Shown here: piece after piece, positions 1 to 7,477 of the stretch
How positions within the stretch are numbered: position 1 is the stretch's first letter
Layout: each line of letters starts with the position of its first letter
NCBI GenBank assembly: GCA_029251465.1
Contig: JAQXDI010000084.1
Coordinates: 1 to 57,438 of the forward strand
Source of the DNA: Ascidiaceihabitans sp.
GTDB lineage: Bacteria > Pseudomonadota > Alphaproteobacteria > Rhodobacterales > Rhodobacteraceae
DNA: 57,438 nt
Reading direction: 5' to 3'
Program-made: the position numbers and the translations under genes
The notes under the pieces: model-generated
Seen by the model: only the letters and a program-made list of their open reading frames with translations
Database searches by the model: none
Told to the model about the DNA's origin: nothing

Positions 1-43
1 GACGCTGCATCTGCGCCTCAGTCAGCCAATACAAATTGCTCAT
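1..43 (-). CDS. IS5-family transposase, N-terminal fragment (runs off left edge)
   Basis: Reading leftward from 43, the first residues are MSNLYWLTEAQMQR, which is the characteristic N-terminus of IS5-family (IS427-like) transposases common in Rhodobacteraceae. The rest of the gene lies outside the window. Two ATG codons are adjacent (44-46 and 41-43). The run AGGGGGA just upstream is correctly spaced only for the second, so I take 43 as the start. The recognition rests on a short peptide from memory of the family, not on a full domain. Confidence 0.72.
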   Translation of the reverse strand, partial: MSNLYWLTEAQMQR

Positions 44-116
44 CATATCCCCCTACAACTAGGGGTCGTGAATCATAACAACACGACAGGCTCAATCAGT
101 TAATGGGTCCTGACCC
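1..116 (-). mobile_element. Left end of an IS5/IS427-like insertion sequence
   Basis: The transposase start at 43 is followed outward by a short leader and the sequence GGGTCCTGACCC at 105-116, directly next to CTAG (116-119). On the minus strand this reads CTAGGGTCAGGACCC, a plausible terminal inverted repeat beside a CTAG/TA target as used by IS5-type elements. Only one end is in the window, so the inverted repeat pair and the target duplication cannot be confirmed. The exact boundary may be off by a few bases. Confidence 0.6.
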
Positions 117-118
117 TA

Positions 119-268
119 GAAGTCGGCCCCGAAGGTCGGATCGTGTGGACACGTGACATGGTCTGGGATGCCACCAGCAACCTCATTATCACCCAAGCCC
201 GCCACATCCCCGAGGGCTTTTTTGAACAGGGCGTGCCGACCTGCAATGATGGTGTGGACGCGCAGTAG
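119..268 (+). pseudogene. C-terminal remnant of an unidentified gene cut off by the IS element
   Basis: Immediately outside the presumed IS end, one frame stays open and reads with normal coding character (for example RIVWTRDMVWDATSNL, then QARHIPEGFFEQGVPTCNDG) up to a TAG at 266-268. It has no start codon of its own near the IS, so it looks like the last ~49 codons of a gene interrupted by the insertion. I do not recognise the family. A hotdog-type acyl-CoA thioesterase C-terminus is a weak guess from the overall look only. The 106 bases from 269 to 374 contain no gene that I can see and presumably carry the dusA promoter. Confidence 0.5.
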
Positions 269-374
269 TCGAAAACCGCAGGCTTGTCGGTGCTTGGTTC
301 TGCCTATTGTTGTTGACCCGATTTTGCACTATCTCCGCGTTCTGACGAACAAAGAATGGCAAAAGTGCTAAGCG

Positions 375-1391
375 ATGGAAAACAAAAGATATAATTTACA
401 TCACCACGCACGCCTCTCTGTTGCGCCGATGATGGATTGGACCGACAGGCATTGCCGTTACTTGCATCGGCTGCTGTCTGGTCAGGCGTTGTTGTACACT
501 GAAATGGTCACGTCGCCGGCGTTGGTGCGTGGGGGCGCGTTGCATTTGTTGGATCACGATGTGGCCGAACATCCTGTGGCATTGCAGTTGGGCGGTTCTG
601 ATCCGGTTGAATTGGCGCAGGCCGCGCGATTGGGCGCGCAGGCGGGATATGACGAGATCAACCTGAACGTCGGCTGCCCGTCAGATCGGGTGCAATCGGG
701 CACGTTTGGTGCGGTGCTCATGCGTTCGCCTGCGGTCGTTGCGGATTGCGTCAAAGCGATGCGTGACGCGGTAGGCGTTGAAATTACTGTGAAATGCCGG
801 ATTGGCGTCGATGATCAAGACCCATCCGAGGTGCTACCAGAATTCCTTGCCCGCATTGTTGGGGCAGGGTGCGAGCGGGTCACAATCCACGCGCGCAAGG
901 CGTGGCTCAAGGGGTTAAGCCCCAAGGAAAACCGCGATATTCCACCGCTGGATTACGAACTGGTGCAGTCGATGAAGGGGCTATTTCCCAACCTTCACAT
1001 CTCGATCAACGGTGGCATCGACACGTTGGCACAGGCGCGCGGATTTCTGGATGCGGGGCTTGACGGGGTCATGATCGGGCGCGCGGCCTATCATCAACCC
1101 TGCGATATTCTTAGTGCTGCCGACCCGATGATTTTTGGCGTGGGCGAGGTCACAACGGCTGAACAAGCCGTGCATGCGATGCTGCCCTACATCGAGGCGC
1201 ACATGTCCGCGGGTGGTCGCCTAAATCAAGTCACGCGCCACATGATGGGCCTGTTTGCAGGGCGCCCCGGTGCGCGTGCGTGGCGCCGGATGCTGTCTGA
1301 AAACGCGACGAAACCGGGCGCTGGCCCCGAACTGTTGTTGGCGGCAATGGATCAAGTGACGGCACTGGCACAGCAGGGCGAAGCGGTGTAG
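375..1391 (+). CDS. dusA: tRNA-dihydrouridine(20/20a) synthase
   Basis: The 338-residue product is an FMN enzyme that reduces uridine to 5,6-dihydrouridine in the D-loop of tRNA using NADPH. The FMN-binding start VAPMMDWTDRHCRYLHRL lies at residues 16-33. NLNVGCPSDRVQSGTFGA around 97-114 contains the catalytic cysteine Cys101. VKCRIG and IHARKAWLKGLSPKEN follow, and NGGI and GVMIGRA form the phosphate-binding end of the TIM barrel. The HARKAWLKGLSPKENR segment and the length are typical of the DusA subgroup rather than DusB or DusC. The gene stands just right of the IS remnant and is followed after 30 bases by a membrane protein gene on the same strand. No strong Shine-Dalgarno sequence precedes the ATG. 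Confidence 0.95.
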   Translation: MENKRYNLHHHARLSVAPMMDWTDRHCRYLHRLLSGQALLYTEMVTSPALVRGGALHLLDHDVAEHPVALQLGGSDPVELAQAARLGAQAGYDEINLNVGCPSDRVQSGTFGAVLMRSPAVVADCVKAMRDAVGVEITVKCRIGVDDQDPSEVLPEFLARIVGAGCERVTIHARKAWLKGLSPKENRDIPPLDYELVQSMKGLFPNLHISINGGIDTLAQARGFLDAGLDGVMIGRAAYHQPCDILSAADPMIFGVGEVTTAEQAVHAMLPYIEAHMSAGGRLNQVTRHMMGLFAGRPGARAWRRMLSENATKPGAGPELLLAAMDQVTALAQQGEAV

Positions 1392-1421
1392 CAATTCTGG
1401 CAATAGCCAAGGATGTCCCAA

Positions 1422-2243
1422 ATGAATGACCCGATGTTGCTGACCCAAATGCTGGTGCTTTTGCTGGTGATCGGGGCCTTTGCAGGTGTGCTTGCCGGTC
1501 TGTTGGGGGTCGGCGGTGGTATCGTGCTGGTGCCAGCCTTCTTTTATGCATTCCAAACGCTTGGCTATGACGGCCCACAGCTGATGCAGATGTGTCTGGC
1601 AACATCTTTGGCGACAATTATCGTGACCTCTGTGCGCTCGGTTCATAGCCACAACAAAAAGGGTGCCGTTGATTGGGGGATCCTGCGCACGTGGGCCCCG
1701 GGCATCATCGTGGGCGCGGTTTTAGGGATGTTGGTTGTCGCGCAATTGCGTTCCACGACGTTGCAGGCGATTTTTGGCATTTTGGCCCTGATTGTTGGCT
1801 TGTACATGAGCTTTGGACGCTCTGAATGGCGCATCGCACAGGCCATGCCGGCAGGCCCGCTGCGCATGATCCTGTCGCCGCTGTTGGGCTTCATGTCGGT
1901 TCTGATGGGGATTGGCGGCGGTAGCTTTGGGGTGCCGACAATGACGCTGTTTAACACAGCAATCCATCGCGCCGTGGCCACTGCTGCAGGGTTTGGTGTG
2001 GTGATTGCGGTGCCTGCGGTGATCGGTTTCCTGATGGTAGATATGACGATGACAGTTCCGCCGTTCACCATCGGTGCGGTCAATATGATCGCTTTTGGGA
2101 TCATCATCGCGATGACGCTGATCACGGCCCCTTGGGGGGTGAAACTGGCCCATGCAATGGATCCGAAGCCGCTGAAACGGGCATTCGGGGTGTTCTTGGT
2201 GCTGGTGGCGCTGAACATGTTGCGCAAGGCGTTGATGGGATGA
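1422..2243 (+). CDS. TauE/SafE-family sulfite/organosulfonate exporter
   Basis: This is a polytopic inner-membrane protein of 273 residues with about eight hydrophobic segments and the family's repeated glycine-rich motif (AGLLGVGGGIVLVPAFF near the N-terminus and MGIGGGSFGVPTM in the second half). The family exports sulfite, sulfoacetate and similar C2 sulfonates, but substrates vary widely and cannot be told from sequence. An ATG at 1413 is in frame, but AAGGA at 1409-1413 is well spaced only for the ATG at 1422, so I use the latter. The stop overlaps the start of the next gene by four bases (ATGA), which suggests translational coupling. Confidence 0.85.
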   Translation: MNDPMLLTQMLVLLLVIGAFAGVLAGLLGVGGGIVLVPAFFYAFQTLGYDGPQLMQMCLATSLATIIVTSVRSVHSHNKKGAVDWGILRTWAPGIIVGAVLGMLVVAQLRSTTLQAIFGILALIVGLYMSFGRSEWRIAQAMPAGPLRMILSPLLGFMSVLMGIGGGSFGVPTMTLFNTAIHRAVATAAGFGVVIAVPAVIGFLMVDMTMTVPPFTIGAVNMIAFGIIIAMTLITAPWGVKLAHAMDPKPLKRAFGVFLVLVALNMLRKALMG

Positions 2244-2992
2244 TGCACGCCGACGGGTTTGTGACGTTCGGGTATGATGGGGATGTCGCGACTTGGGCTG
2301 TGGCGGCCTATGCCAAGACGTCAGAAATCCTGTCCGATCCGGTTACAAAGGCTGCGCAAATGCGCCATGCAAACACTTGGTTTGTAGGTGTCGATACGCT
2401 GAATAATGGACCGGACGGGTCCATCGGTGATGTACCGCTTGTTGGACCATGGCAGAGCCATGTGCCAAAATTGCCGTTGCACCCAGCGCAAGTGTCGGTT
2501 GTGTACAACGGCTATCCGCAGCAAGACGCAAACGAAAGCGATGCCAACCACCGCTACCGGATCAGTCGCAAGGCGGCACATGTAGACGGGTTGCTCCCGG
2601 TCGGTGCCGCACGTAGGCGCTATCCCCAAGAACTGCACGCCTATATTCTGGGGCTGCCGTTGAACGATGTCGCGACTGCGCCGACCGTGGTGTGGAAAGG
2701 CAGTCATCTGATCATGCAAGCGGCCTTGACCAAGGCAATTGGCGCGGACAACCCGACACAGGTCGACGTCACGGACATCTACCAAGCGGCCCGACGCGAC
2801 GTGTTTGATCGCTGCGAGATGATCCCATTAAACGCAAAACCGGGAGAGTCATTTCTGCTGCACCGTTTTGCGCTGCATGGAACAGATGTCTGGGACGCGG
2901 ATTATGGTCCACTGCCAGCAGAGGGACGCATGATCGTATTTTTCAGGCCCGAAGTGTCCAAGCAAGATCAATGGCTTGCGGCGGACCCTTAG
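2240..2992 (+). CDS. Putative Fe(II)/2-oxoglutarate-dependent oxygenase, phytanoyl-CoA-dioxygenase-like
   Basis: The protein is 250 residues, soluble, with no signal peptide. Visible metal-site candidates are His114 and Asp116 in KAAHVDGLLPVG and a distal histidine in FLLHRFALHGTDVW (His208 or His213), with arginines at 230 and 236 available to bind 2-oxoglutarate. That H-x-D...H layout on a probable double-stranded beta-helix resembles the PhyH superfamily. The substrate is unknown. It overlaps the upstream exporter gene by four bases, so the two are probably co-expressed and may share a substrate class. Its end overlaps the convergent DUF1289 gene by four bases. Other candidate starts upstream lie inside the exporter gene and are unlikely. 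Confidence 0.6.
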   Translation: MMHADGFVTFGYDGDVATWAVAAYAKTSEILSDPVTKAAQMRHANTWFVGVDTLNNGPDGSIGDVPLVGPWQSHVPKLPLHPAQVSVVYNGYPQQDANESDANHRYRISRKAAHVDGLLPVGAARRRYPQELHAYILGLPLNDVATAPTVVWKGSHLIMQAALTKAIGADNPTQVDVTDIYQAARRDVFDRCEMIPLNAKPGESFLLHRFALHGTDVWDADYGPLPAEGRMIVFFRPEVSKQDQWLAADP

Positions 2993-3222
2993 CGCTTTAG
3001 CCGGGCCATCCGCCCACCACGACGTGTTTTGGGCGATGGGTCACGAGTTGGCAGTTCTGTCATAATTTCGGCCCGCTCATCTGCATGCATCTTGGACCAG
3101 CGCCCGATTTCGTCGATGGACCGCGAACAGCCGACGCAAAGCCGCGTTTCAGGATGCACGACGCAAACCTGCACACAGGGGCTTTGGATTTCGGCGCGCC
3201 GCCACACGGGTGCATCAGTCAT
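2989..3222 (-). CDS. DUF1289 family small cysteine-rich protein
   Basis: This is a 77-residue protein with the DUF1289 pattern: SPCVQVCVVHPETRLCVGC contains four cysteines spaced like a small metal- or cluster-binding knuckle. A basic tail (KTRRGGRMARLKR) follows. The molecular role of this family is not established. It lies directly after ruvX on the same strand (its ATG abuts the ruvX stop), so it is the last gene of the ccmI-ruvX-DUF1289 run. Confidence 0.85.
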   Translation of the reverse strand: MTDAPVWRRAEIQSPCVQVCVVHPETRLCVGCSRSIDEIGRWSKMHADERAEIMTELPTRDPSPKTRRGGRMARLKR

Positions 3223-3711
3223 TTACGCGTTCCTCAATACCGCCAAGCGGTCCAACATACCTTGCAAGATATACCCTGCGGCGACGTGATCAATGACCTC
3301 TGCGCGACGCTTTCGCGACGTATCCGCCTCGAGCAGAGCGCGTTCGGCGGCAACGGTGCTAAGGCGCTCGTCCCAAAAGGTAATTGGCATGTCGGTATTT
3401 TTGTCAGCCCAGAGCTTTTCCAGATTGCGGGCAAAGGCGCGGGTTGATTGCGCGCGCGGCCCCTCTGATCCGTCCATATTGCGTGGCAGCCCCAGAACCA
3501 GACCACCGACATTGCGATGGGTCATGACCTCAAGCAGACGGGCGGCATCCAGCCCGAATTTCTTGCGCTTGATGGTTTCCAAAGGCGTCGCGATTCTGTG
3601 AAACGGGTCTGACACGGCCAGGCCGATGGTCACTGTTCCCAAATCTAGCCCGATCAGGGCGCGCATGGGGGGCAGGGCTGCGTGAAATTCATGCACGTCA
3701 TCGAGGATCAT
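3223..3711 (-). CDS. ruvX: Putative pre-16S rRNA nuclease / Holliday junction resolvase, YqgF family
   Basis: The 162-residue product has an RNase H-like fold. Key signatures are IGLDLGTVTIGLAVSD near residue 20 (first catalytic Asp), GLVLGLPRNMDGSEGP, FWDERLSTVAAERAL (catalytic Glu) and VIDHVAAGYILQGMLD (last catalytic Asp). The family processes the 5' end of 16S rRNA in E. coli (YqgF), and a Holliday junction resolvase role was proposed earlier. The chosen ATG (3709-3711) overlaps the ccmI stop by four bases. A longer reading frame extends upstream, but it lies inside ccmI and has no coding character. Confidence 0.9.
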   Translation of the reverse strand: MILDDVHEFHAALPPMRALIGLDLGTVTIGLAVSDPFHRIATPLETIKRKKFGLDAARLLEVMTHRNVGGLVLGLPRNMDGSEGPRAQSTRAFARNLEKLWADKNTDMPITFWDERLSTVAAERALLEADTSRKRRAEVIDHVAAGYILQGMLDRLAVLRNA

Positions 3712-4949
3712 TCGGCCACCCCTGCGCGTTGTCCGGCACGGGTGATCAGATCGATGGCAGTGGGGTTTTCGGCAAACACCTGCATGGCGTTGGCATAGAT
3801 CGCCGCCGCCTGATCGCGCCGTCCCAAAACACCAAGCGCCCCGATCAATTGCGCCCATTCCTCGGGGGGGCCACCTTGGGTGGCAAGACGATCAGACAGG
3901 CCAGACACCATGCCTTCGATCATTTCAATCCGCTCGGCGCCGGACATGTCGCCTGCGGCCTCGATATCATCCGAGGACGGACCGCGCAGCGCATCGCCAT
4001 TTCCGATCGTCGGGATTTGATAGTTAATGCCAGCACGAGCGGCGGCATCCGGAATCTGTGCCAAAACCGGCGCAATCCAAGGGGCATCGGCTGGGCCAGC
4101 CCTAAGCATTTGATCCCAAACGCGAAACGCAACATCCGGACGGCCGGTCTGGGACATCATCAACCCCATGTAGTAGCGCGCAGGGCCGTTCCCGGGATCA
4201 CGGGCCAAAATTGTGCGCAACACGTTTTCAGCCTGAGGGGAAACAAACCCGCCAGCAGCCAAGACCAACATATCAGCGTAATCCGTCAGGTCAGCAACCG
4301 TGGCAGATGCGCCTTTGAGGTCAATGGCGGCGCGCTGTGCCTTGTGCGCGGCGGCAAAGTTTCCAAGGTTGGATTCGTTTTGCGCCAACAAAATGTGGCC
4401 CTGTACATCGTCGGGTCGCAAGGCGACCGTGCTGCGCAATTTGTCGACCAGTGCGACATAGTTTTCGTCCAAACCTTCGAGCGGTGTGGCTGGTGGTAGG
4501 CTTTGTTCAGCCTGTGTCTGGTCGGGGCGTGTGCTTCGGCGTTCTTGTGCGTTTGCGATCCGGTCAGCAAGGGCCAAATCGCCGTAGCCCGGTGCACCCA
4601 AACCGTAAGTGTCGCCGACCCCGCGATACAGGCCAAAACTGCCTGCAACCAGAACAATGCCAACCACTGCGGCCATAATTTTCGGGGCACCACCGGATGT
4701 GCTGTCAGCGTCCGCCATCGCGTCTGCGGCCAGAATGCGGCGGGACACTTCGGTACGCACCCGCTGGGCGTCTGCGGCACTGAGCACACCGCGCGCGAGA
4801 TCACGTTCAACTTCGCTGAGTTGATCGCGGTAGACCCGCAAATCATAATCCGCCGCCGTTGTTGCAAATCGAGGCGCACGCAGCAACGCCAGCGCGAAAA
4901 GGCCTGCAATCGCAAGCGCCAAACCCAGGGTAATGATCCAGAACGCCAT
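3708..4949 (-). CDS. ccmI: c-type cytochrome biogenesis protein CcmI
   Basis: The 413-residue inner-membrane protein delivers apocytochrome c to the CcmFH heme-ligation complex. The first 22 residues are a membrane segment (MAFWIITLGLALAIAGLFAL). A cytoplasmic helix region with YDLRVYRDQLSEVERDL follows, a second membrane segment lies near residues 95-112, and a long periplasmic TPR-like region (LVDKLRSTVALRPDDVQ onward) ends the protein. The ATG at 4947-4949 has GGGAG six bases upstream. It is separated from the other ccm genes, which sit at 35.8-38.6 kb, and is instead coupled to ruvX. ccmE, ccmF and ccmH are not in the window. Confidence 0.88.
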   Translation of the reverse strand: MAFWIITLGLALAIAGLFALALLRAPRFATTAADYDLRVYRDQLSEVERDLARGVLSAADAQRVRTEVSRRILAADAMADADSTSGGAPKIMAAVVGIVLVAGSFGLYRGVGDTYGLGAPGYGDLALADRIANAQERRSTRPDQTQAEQSLPPATPLEGLDENYVALVDKLRSTVALRPDDVQGHILLAQNESNLGNFAAAHKAQRAAIDLKGASATVADLTDYADMLVLAAGGFVSPQAENVLRTILARDPGNGPARYYMGLMMSQTGRPDVAFRVWDQMLRAGPADAPWIAPVLAQIPDAAARAGINYQIPTIGNGDALRGPSSDDIEAAGDMSGAERIEMIEGMVSGLSDRLATQGGPPEEWAQLIGALGVLGRRDQAAAIYANAMQVFAENPTAIDLITRAGQRAGVAE

Positions 4950-5175
4950 GCGGACTCCCGTTGAAAATCGTGATGCAGATGTAACCGCCAATGCGCCATA
5001 GAAAAAGGGGCAATTGGGCGCAGGCAAGTGCAATGCACGCCCATGTGACCCCTTGTGTTGATGGATAACACGCGTTCCAGCCAGATATATGTCGCAAAAA
5101 CGGGAAAAAATGCCGCGCGCGGTATCCTCTTTTTTTGCATGTGGCGCAGAACAAGGCCAAGGTGCGCTAGCCTGC

Positions 5176-5192
5176 GCGAATCTCGAATTCGC
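5176..5192. promoter_or_regulatory. Inverted repeat upstream of the sarcosine oxidase operon
   Basis: GCGAAT at 5176-5181 and ATTCGC at 5187-5192 form a perfect six-base inverted repeat with a five-base spacer, 51 bases before the soxB start. It could be a repressor or activator site for the sox operon. No regulator gene is adjacent. The 294-base gap between ccmI and soxB contains no gene and must carry both divergent promoters. Confidence 0.3.
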
Positions 5193-5243
5193 GACGTCGA
5201 TGTACGCGCAGTTTTTTCGTCGTCTCTGCTGAAAGCCCTGCTT

Positions 5244-6488
5244 ATGAAACGTTATTCCGCCTTTGCCATCGCCCGAGAAGCGACACGTTATCATTCCGGT
5301 TGGGAACGGGCGTGGCGCGCGCCAGAGCCGAAATCCAAATACGATGTGATCATCATCGGGGCTGGTGGGCATGGCCTTGCGACGGCCTATTATCTGGGCA
5401 AGAATTTCGGCATCACCAATGTGGCGATCATCGAAAAAGGTTGGCTTGGCGGTGGCAACACTGGTCGTAACACCACGATTATCCGGTCGAACTATTTGCA
5501 AGACCCGTCAGCAGCCTTGTATGAAAAATCACGCTCGTTGTACGAAACCATGTCCCAGGACTTGAACTACAACGTCATGTTTTCCCCGCGTGGGGTGATC
5601 ATGCTGGCCCAAACCCAGCACGAAATTCGCGGCTATCAGCGCACGGCCCACGCCAACGCATTGCAAGGCGTGCAGACGGAATGGATTTCGCCCGCCAAAG
5701 TCAAAGAGCTTTGCCCGATCATCAATCTGGATGGCCCGCGCTATCCGGTTCTGGGCGGCTTGTGGCAAGCCCGCGGCGGCACCGCCCGTCACGATGCGGT
5801 GGCATGGGGTTATGCGCGCGCCTGTTCGGACATGGGCATGGACGTGATCCAGAAATGCGAAGTCACCGCGATCCGTCGTGTGGGTGGCAAAGTCGTTGGC
5901 GTTGACACGACCAAAGGTGCGATCGATTGCGACAAACTGGGCATCGTGGTCGCGGGCCATTCTGGTGACCTAGCGCAAATGGCCGGCTTTCGTCTGCCGC
6001 TGGAATCCGTGGCGTTGCAAGCGCTGGTGTCAGAGCCGATCAAACCGGCGATGGACGTGGTCATCATGGCCAACACCGTGCACGGCTACTTGTCGCAATC
6101 GGACAAAGGCGAGATGGTCATCGGCGGCGGTACAGACGGTTACAACAATTACACCCAGCGCGGATCATTCCACCACGTCGAGGAAACCGTGCGCGCTTTG
6201 AACGAGACATTCCCGATGCTGTCACGCTTGAAAATGCTCCGCCAATGGGGCGGGATCGTGGACGTCACAGGGGATCGATCCCCGATGCTGTCCAAAACGC
6301 CCGTGGACGGCGTGTTCATCAACTGCGGTTGGGGCACTGGCGGGTTCAAGGCAATCCCTGGTTCAGGCTGGGCCATGGCGGAATTGATGGCAAAAGGGCA
6401 CTCGCCTTTGACAGATGCCTTCGGGATGGAACGCTACATCGAGGGTCGGTTCATCGATGAATCCGTGGCTGCAGGGGTTGCGCACTGA
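5244..6488 (+). CDS. soxB: Sarcosine oxidase subunit beta
   Basis: The 414-residue flavoprotein subunit of heterotetrameric sarcosine oxidase oxidises sarcosine to glycine, passing the methyl carbon to tetrahydrofolate and reducing O2 to H2O2. The FAD Rossmann motif is YDVIIIGAGGHGLATAYYL at 33-51. EKGWLGGGNTGRNTT follows. His183 in GGTARHDAVAWGYAR is the likely covalent FMN ligand known in this family. WGGIVDVTGDRSPMLSKTP and NCGWGTGGFKAIPGSGW near the C-terminus are also typical. The start at 5244 matches the conserved N-terminus MKRYSAFAIAREA; in-frame codons further upstream give no coding-like sequence. It is the first gene of the sox operon. Confidence 0.95.
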   Translation: MKRYSAFAIAREATRYHSGWERAWRAPEPKSKYDVIIIGAGGHGLATAYYLGKNFGITNVAIIEKGWLGGGNTGRNTTIIRSNYLQDPSAALYEKSRSLYETMSQDLNYNVMFSPRGVIMLAQTQHEIRGYQRTAHANALQGVQTEWISPAKVKELCPIINLDGPRYPVLGGLWQARGGTARHDAVAWGYARACSDMGMDVIQKCEVTAIRRVGGKVVGVDTTKGAIDCDKLGIVVAGHSGDLAQMAGFRLPLESVALQALVSEPIKPAMDVVIMANTVHGYLSQSDKGEMVIGGGTDGYNNYTQRGSFHHVEETVRALNETFPMLSRLKMLRQWGGIVDVTGDRSPMLSKTPVDGVFINCGWGTGGFKAIPGSGWAMAELMAKGHSPLTDAFGMERYIEGRFIDESVAAGVAH

Positions 6489-6747
6489 TGCCTGCCACAC
6501 GTGCTATCAGACGAGCGAACGGCCTTGCTGCGACCGCCATTGTTGCAGGGCGCGGCCTGCGCGCGAATACCAAAACTAACGATTTTGAGGCGAAAAATGC
6601 CGTGCAACAGACGGCCTCGGCCATTTTTAGCGCATTGCACAGCGTCATTCCGGCTGGCACTCGCGCAAAAGCAGCGGGGGTTCCCGCCTATGTTGAATTG
6701 CAGTTGAAATCTGATTTTGTGAGGTCTCTGGAAAAGGAGGGCTTCCA

Positions 6748-7002
6748 ATGTCTGACTACACAAACCCAAACATTCACCGTGGCCAAGGGATCACCGGGCG
6801 CGGGCTGCTTATCGCTGTTGCCGTGCTTGTCGCATTCATCTTTGCGCTCGCTTATCTGGGTGCATCAACTGTACCAGAAGGCAGTCTCGAAAGTGGAGCA
6901 ACGGGTGCCGAACTGGGCGCTGACGGTGTCATCACCCCAGCCGCACCGCTGGTTGACACACCTTCTGCACCGGTTGAACAGAACCCGGCTGCCGTCGAAT
7001 AA
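6748..7002 (+). CDS. Small single-pass membrane protein within the sarcosine oxidase operon
   Basis: This 84-residue product is not recognised. A hydrophilic N-terminus (MSDYTNPNIHRGQGITGRG) leads into one membrane helix (LLIAVAVLVAFIFALAYLG, about residues 20-38). A proline- and alanine-rich acidic tail that would face the periplasm follows. The ribosome binding site AAGGAGG (6734-6740) is the strongest in the neighbourhood and supports genuine translation. It sits between soxB and soxD, where most described sox operons have nothing. The 259-base gap between soxB and this ORF has no supported gene, although a frame starting at 6488 is open without a ribosome binding site. Its role, perhaps tethering or stabilising the oxidase, is inference only. 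Confidence 0.6.
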   Translation: MSDYTNPNIHRGQGITGRGLLIAVAVLVAFIFALAYLGASTVPEGSLESGATGAELGADGVITPAAPLVDTPSAPVEQNPAAVE

Positions 7003-7029
7003 CGTAAATCACAACATTCCAACCGCATC

Positions 7030-7058
7030 AGGCGGGCGCCCCTCGGCGTCCGCCTTTT
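7030..7058 (+). terminator. Intrinsic-terminator-like hairpin inside the sox operon
   Basis: AGGCGG at 7030-7035 pairs with CCGCCT at 7050-7055, with additional GC pairing inside (GCG/CGT) and TTTT right after the stem. It lies between the 84-residue ORF and soxD. It may attenuate transcription or protect the 3' end of the upstream message, so that soxB plus the small ORF are made at a different level from soxDAG. Confidence 0.55.
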
Positions 7059-7089
7059 GTACGTTCTCACCTCTGATCGGAGCGGCCCA

Positions 7090-7419
7090 ATGCTGATCCT
7101 TACTTGTCCTTGCTGCGGTGTTACTGCCGAAGAAACCGAATTCCACGCAGGCGGCGAAGCGCACCTGAAACGCTTTGGCCCCGGCTCCGACAATGCCGAT
7201 TTCGAGAACTACCTGTTCATGCGCGAAAACCCCAAAGGCGTGCACTTTGAGCGCTGGCGTCACAACAACGGTTGCGGAAAATGGTTCTACGCGGCGCGCT
7301 GTACCATGACGCTTGAGGTCTTCGGCACATACCTCGCCCAAACCTATGAACCACCAGCCGACCTTTGCGCAAAAATCAGCGCCAAACGCCCCGGCTGGTC
7401 ATGGGGGCGCTTCTCATGA
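7090..7419 (+). CDS. soxD: Sarcosine oxidase subunit delta
   Basis: The 109-residue zinc-binding subunit of heterotetrameric sarcosine oxidase. MLILTCPCCGVTAEETEF carries the conserved CPxCG knuckle, and NNGCGKWFYAARCTM carries the further cysteine and the aromatic stretch typical of SoxD. The length matches the family (about 90-110). GGAG at 7079-7082 is well spaced for the ATG at 7090; an in-frame start at 7057 would lie in the hairpin region. It is followed by soxA after 58 bases. Confidence 0.93.
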   Translation: MLILTCPCCGVTAEETEFHAGGEAHLKRFGPGSDNADFENYLFMRENPKGVHFERWRHNNGCGKWFYAARCTMTLEVFGTYLAQTYEPPADLCAKISAKRPGWSWGRFS

Positions 7420-7477
7420 TTGTTCTGATCCAAAATACTCAAATCCACACTGTCACCGCCACCAAAGGGCCGATCAC

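Noticed and set aside
3712..3858. Longer N-terminus for ruvX
   Set aside because: It lies entirely in ccmI and has no coding character; the ATG at 3709-3711 gives the conserved protein start with a four-base overlap.
3729..4499. 256-residue plus-strand frame opposite ccmI
   Set aside because: Antisense to an intact ccmI, with no ribosome binding site or domain.
4950..5243. Riboswitch (glycine or similar) in front of the sox operon
   Set aside because: I looked for paired conserved cores and found none; only a short inverted repeat is present.
6488..7096. Long frame overlapping the small sox-operon membrane protein, starting at the soxB stop
   Set aside because: No ribosome binding site, runs through the better supported 84-residue ORF in another frame, and ends inside soxD's upstream region; composition is arbitrary.
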